A stretch of 64,000 bases of DNA from Albifimbria verrucaria (taxonomy: Eukaryota > Ascomycota > Sordariomycetes > Hypocreales > Stachybotryaceae), in NCBI GenBank assembly GCA_020081605.1, contig JAHREC010000045.1, forward strand, positions 2,604,001 through 2,668,000, written 5' to 3'. The first letter of the stretch is position 1. Each line of letters opens with the position of its first letter. The notes under the pieces were generated by a model. The model worked only from the letters and a program-made list of their open reading frames with translations. It was not told where the DNA came from and searched no databases. Positions 60,109 through 64,000 of the stretch are shown here, piece after piece. Position numbers and translations under genes: made by a program.

Positions 60109-62000
60109 CCAGAGAATTTTGATGTGATTATACTATTTAAATGTTTTGAATAATTACATTTACCCATGGCTCATGTCGTGTGACACTCTCCAAGTAGCTC
60201 TGCCAACCCCTCCACAAATGCTACTACATCGTATCCGAGAACCGCTTGCCTCATTCTCTGTCTATGAGCGTGATTCAAACGTCAAAAGGATCCATGTCCC
60301 TGCATGAGACAAGCAGAATGCCACATGATGTGCTCACCTTCGGAGTTGGCGGCATATCTTGGCGCTTGTTCTCTCCTTGTCGTGCATCCAAATGCGACCA
60401 TTATAAGTATGATAAGGTCAGTGAACATGGTTATCTATAGTGGGCTCTAACAAGCTGAGGTGCATTAGTGGAATCCTTTCTTGGTTCTATTGGGGCTGCA
60501 TGCAGAACGTCAGACTCTCCGAAAAAGATGATAAAGGTCTTTGGATGATTTCAACCACTAAGAGAGGATAGATGGAGGCTCGTATCATGCAGTACGAGAG
60601 ATTGAACCTGCCCGATTGGGTGGAGAGGAAGCATCATATGCTAGGATTAGGTGCTAATACTTCAGTGCAAATCTGCGTCGTTCCAAGCGCAACGGCGGAC
60701 AGCATCAATTGGGTAGCATTGAGGGTAATTAATGGATGGTCTTATTGTTCTCAACAAGCGGTACAAACATGTACAAGAGGAAAGAGGATTTGTTTGACTT
60801 GATCTTGTTCTCATACTTGCTCGAATTTTGGCTATTCATTAATGAAGAGCGCAGACAAAACTCCTGCGTGTATACTCCTACGCGATCGATTTGGACATTC
60901 ACTTAAAGTATTAGAACGAAACAGCCGAATGAATGGGTCAGCTATGATCATCAATTTGAGTGGTGTAGGCCTACCACCAAGGTAGTATTTAGCGAACCCT
61001 TGGTGAGGAATGTGCATAAATTGTGGATTGAAGCATGTCTACTCTAACTACTTCCAAATGTCAATCCTTGACGGTGACTTCTTTACCTCGTATTGTGCAG
61101 CTACTATTGCGCCAAGATTCGGTGCTAAAATGTGCCGAGCCTTTTAGCATTCCATAATAACGTGTGGATAGTAATTCGTTATATTACGTAGCGACATAGA
61201 CGCCTAATGAGATGAGTTATAAATACAATATTTTTGTCGTTGACCATATACAAGCCGAGCCACTGATAGATATGAGAGTGATAATTTTACACTAATTATC
61301 TAGAGAAATAAATTAGAGTTTGTTCATGAGTGACTTTATTGTGATGCAGTGACAGTATATGTGAATAAGGTAAAGTCAACAATGGGAGATGACAACACCT
61401 TCGTCAACAACATCCTAGAACTTCTGCCATCGCCTACAGTCACAATCGTCTTACAAACTGCAAGAAGAACAGCTTATGACTTCCAAAGTTAAGCATTTAA
61501 AATCTTATCTGATTGGCACCAGTCACATTACAGTCTCTGAACTCATCTCCGTTGTCGTGGTTAGAAGCGTTGGCGTCACAACCACCAATGAGGTAGACAA
61601 CACAACCTTAACCACAATTTCCTGGGTTTCGCAGGGGTTTATAATTTACAACTGCAATGGTAGTATGGAATTAGATAGGTAGTGTTTATTCCACAAAGTG
61701 ATCCCGGTCTCATCGGTAACTCAATTCCCTATCCACTAATAACTACATGATGTTCTTCAAGAGCGCGATGCCATCTATCACGAGAAATATTCAACAAGGT
61801 TGCTTACCAAGACAAAAGCTGAGGTTTCTGACGTGGATTAGGATCTCGGAACCACGAAATCTATGAGAAAGGGGCGAATAGGAGGATGGAAATGCTACCA
61901 TCGTAGGGTTTCACAAATAATAACCGTATCATTTATTGATCTAATTCGGGTCTTTTCCGAGCAATTCATTCTACAATCTCACCGATTTATTTATTGATAG
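60109..62000. other. AT-rich gene-poor stretch
   Basis: 1.9 kb with short frames only. It holds the upstream DNA of the subtilisin gene. No repeats or RNA genes were found. Confidence 0.45.
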
Positions 62001-62922
62001 CTAATGCAGAAATGTTGAACGCAGAGTCAACGGTTGAGCCACCTCGTCTGCTTGCCGCAACAGCTCCTCAGCATCCCAGTTGGCTGATACAAATTTATTC
62101 CTCAAAAACTTGGCCTCTGGCGAGGTAAGCCAAACGCAGAAGCGACCAGGCAACTCCGCTTTAAATATGTTAGTTGGCAAGGCGTATCATAAAGGGCAAT
62201 ATTATTTGACTTACGTGCATCAGTGCCGCTTCCTGACATCTCGGTAAACACCACGCCAGGATGCATATTCACGACGTGAAAAGAAGGATTTTCTTCGGCA
62301 AAACATCCCATCAGAGTTAAAGTGGCAGCTTTTGTCGCAGCATATAGGCTCATGTTATGACCAATATAAGGAAAGCAGTGCATCTCGGAGCTGATATTGA
62401 TGAGCGTCGCGCCCTCAACTCCGGCGACAAATTTGGTGGCCTTGAGCGTGTGAAGAGAACTTAACACATTGGCACTAAAACCTGCAGTTACCTCGTCGGC
62501 GTCCAGTTCCGTGACCGGCTTGATTGGGGGCAATGAACCGGCATTCGATATCACTATATGGACGGACCCAAATTTCGTCGAGACTGCCGAAAAGGCCTTC
62601 AGCGTCTGGTCGAAGTTGGAAAGGTCAGCCTTAGCTGTCATAATCTCTGGTTGATGGCCCTCGGATACTCCTGCTGCAATTACTTCTTCTCGTGCAGCTT
62701 CCAAAACCTCCTCGCGTCGGCCAATCAATGATACCGACTTAGCACCGGCTTAGGCGAAGGCAATCGCAATTGCTTTTCCAATCCCAGAGCCACCACCAGT
62801 AACTACAACGTTCTTCCCAGCAGCAGAGAGTTCTTTTCTGTTAGGGAAATGAATGGATAGGGCTCATGGTGTTCAGTTTTTGTGAAGGCTTGCCTGGCCT
62901 GGGGCTCTTGGACGACGACCAT
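62001..62922 (-). pseudogene. Short-chain dehydrogenase/reductase with in-frame stop
   Basis: The start is the ATG at 62922 (MVVVQEPQARQAFTK). The NAD(P) loop VVVTGGGSGIGKAIAIAFA is followed by a TAA where the family usually has Gln or Glu, which stops the chain about 50 residues in. The rest continues in frame: ISSEMH (Ser), SLYAATKAA (Tyr and Lys) and PGVVFTEM. A 3' exon after an intron with a CTAAC branch ends at 62001 with FVSANWDAEELL. One offset lies at 62844-62846. The stop is a substitution (CAA to TAA fits a C-to-T change), not a homopolymer gap, so I call this a pseudogene with reserve. A sequencing error could still explain it. Confidence 0.6.
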
Positions 62923-64000
62923 GATTAGAAGCAATGAGTAGTGATGACAGTAAATGGCGAAGATCACAAATTCATAGGTAGGATCAGGACTTTCAAAAAA
63001 GTAGCAACCGTATTTCACCTATTTCTGAAGCGGATCTATCTGTTCCACAGTCTCGTCGCGTTTGGAACATTCCCTATTGTGTAAGTCCGTTAGTCCCCAT
63101 AGCTGGGATATTGCCTGCGAAGAAGCTTTCTCTAGCTGGCTTCACTTGGTGGGCCGCTACACTAGAAATGCTCTAATTCCGCTGTCATGGAGTAAACTAG
63201 TAATGACGGATTTATTGAGACGTCTAAATCCGAAAGCAATTTCCCGCGGATCTCCGCATAAAAAGTAAAACCCAGACTTGGGGACCAGCCCAGTGACTCA
63301 AGTATGAGGTTCCACAGAAAGTGAGCCCAGTGGTTTCACATGAAGCAGACTTACAGCAATATCACGGCCCCACGATTCCGGCGGGTCCCAGTAACCGTCG
63401 TGGCGTCCTCGGCCTTGCCCGTCATCACGGACATTGAAAATTGTCCGAGAAACATGCGAGAGCCATAGTGTGGCTCTCATTCAATGTCCGTTAACAAGCG
63501 CTCTATGCAAATCTATACCGCAGAGACGTCCACACAATGAAGTGACCTGGTTTCATAAGACTAGGAGCAAAGATATCTTTGGACTCTCTTCTATCAATTA
63601 TCTATGGTATAGTGATGAATTTCACTTATGGCGCGTAGTTCATCTTGGGGGCTGGAGGGCTTTGCTGTCGTCTGAAGTCCGGGATACTACTATAGATGGG
63701 CAGTAGGCCCCTCTGAAAGCATTTTCAAATCTATTACCAATGGAGACCATGACTGATGAATTGTAGTATGCAACTTGTCTTTCTGGAAGAGTGCTCCATG
63801 AGTCATACTGGTCTGGACTTTACGCTACCCACCCGAGCGTGTTGAGCGGAGACAAACCGAAGGGGAGATTGAGGGAAAAGAGACAAATCATTCGGATGAA
63901 GGCCTGTTTGTATTATTTCTTCGCCATCTCCAGATATTTAAATGAGAGGCTATTTCATATCGTTTATAACATTGTTATACGTTCTTAAGTTTTGTTCATG
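62923..64000. other. Intergenic to window end
   Basis: No supported gene; short frames at 63298-63988 on both strands are without motifs. The end of the window may cut a gene that lies beyond it. Confidence 0.4.

Noticed and set aside
3483..62922. Very short introns or repeat-induced point mutation as the cause of the many frame offsets
   Set aside because: RIP makes C-to-T substitutions, not single-base losses, and many gaps lack GT/AG borders or any room for an intron. Missing homopolymer bases explain them all.
1..64000. Secondary metabolite cluster
   Set aside because: Monooxygenases, MFS porters and Zn2Cys6 regulators are present, but no PKS, NRPS, terpene cyclase or DMATS core enzyme was found.

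Overview
The window comes from a filamentous ascomycete, probably a Sordariomycete. Genes are spread over both strands and cut by short spliceosomal introns (about 37 to 80 nt, GT..AG, many with a CTAAC/CTAAT branch site). The families are typical of Pezizomycotina: Zn2Cys6 regulators, an AA7 oxidase, MFS porters, a NACHT-WD40 receptor and a HET-S-like protein. About 27 genes can be supported. I found no rRNA, tRNA or CRISPR array.

Layout. 0.7-1.6 kb: a gene derived from a Copia-type retroelement. 2.1-5.8 kb: a small unknown gene and a V8/trypsin-like serine protease with a long C-terminal extension. 5.8-9.7 kb: gene-poor. 9.7-23.4 kb: a sugar or sugar-acid block with an AA7 oligosaccharide oxidase, an anion:cation symporter-type MFS, a BNR sialidase-like protein, a DapA/NanA-family aldolase, a cytochrome-b5/FMN 2-hydroxyacid dehydrogenase, an aldo/keto reductase and a Zn2Cys6 regulator. 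24.2-29.3 kb: two more Zn2Cys6 regulators. 31-36.4 kb: a small repeat protein and two MFS porters. 39.5-46.2 kb: a compact oxidative or ring-cleavage catabolic block with a flavin reductase-like protein, DUF3500, an FAH-family hydrolase, a 124-aa orphan and an FAD monooxygenase. 47.2-48.8 kb: a membrane-anchored lectin-like protein. 49-50.4 kb: a truncated cullin-1 paralogue.

The most interesting locus is 50.5-56.1 kb. A NACHT-WD40 STAND receptor carries a HET-s-type amyloid motif at its N terminus. It lies divergently next to a HET-S-like protein that has a HeLo domain and two C-terminal amyloid repeats. This is the layout of an amyloid-signalling programmed cell death pair. A secreted subtilisin (56.5-60.1 kb) and a short-chain dehydrogenase with an in-frame stop (62.0-62.9 kb) follow.

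A caution applies throughout. Most genes are interrupted by small frame offsets. Nearly every one can be explained as one (occasionally two) bases missing from a homopolymer run, mostly C/G, some A/T. Together they look like consensus under-calling in the assembly rather than real pseudogenes. Gene spans below follow the family-consistent reading across these breaks, and the runs are listed in the findings.
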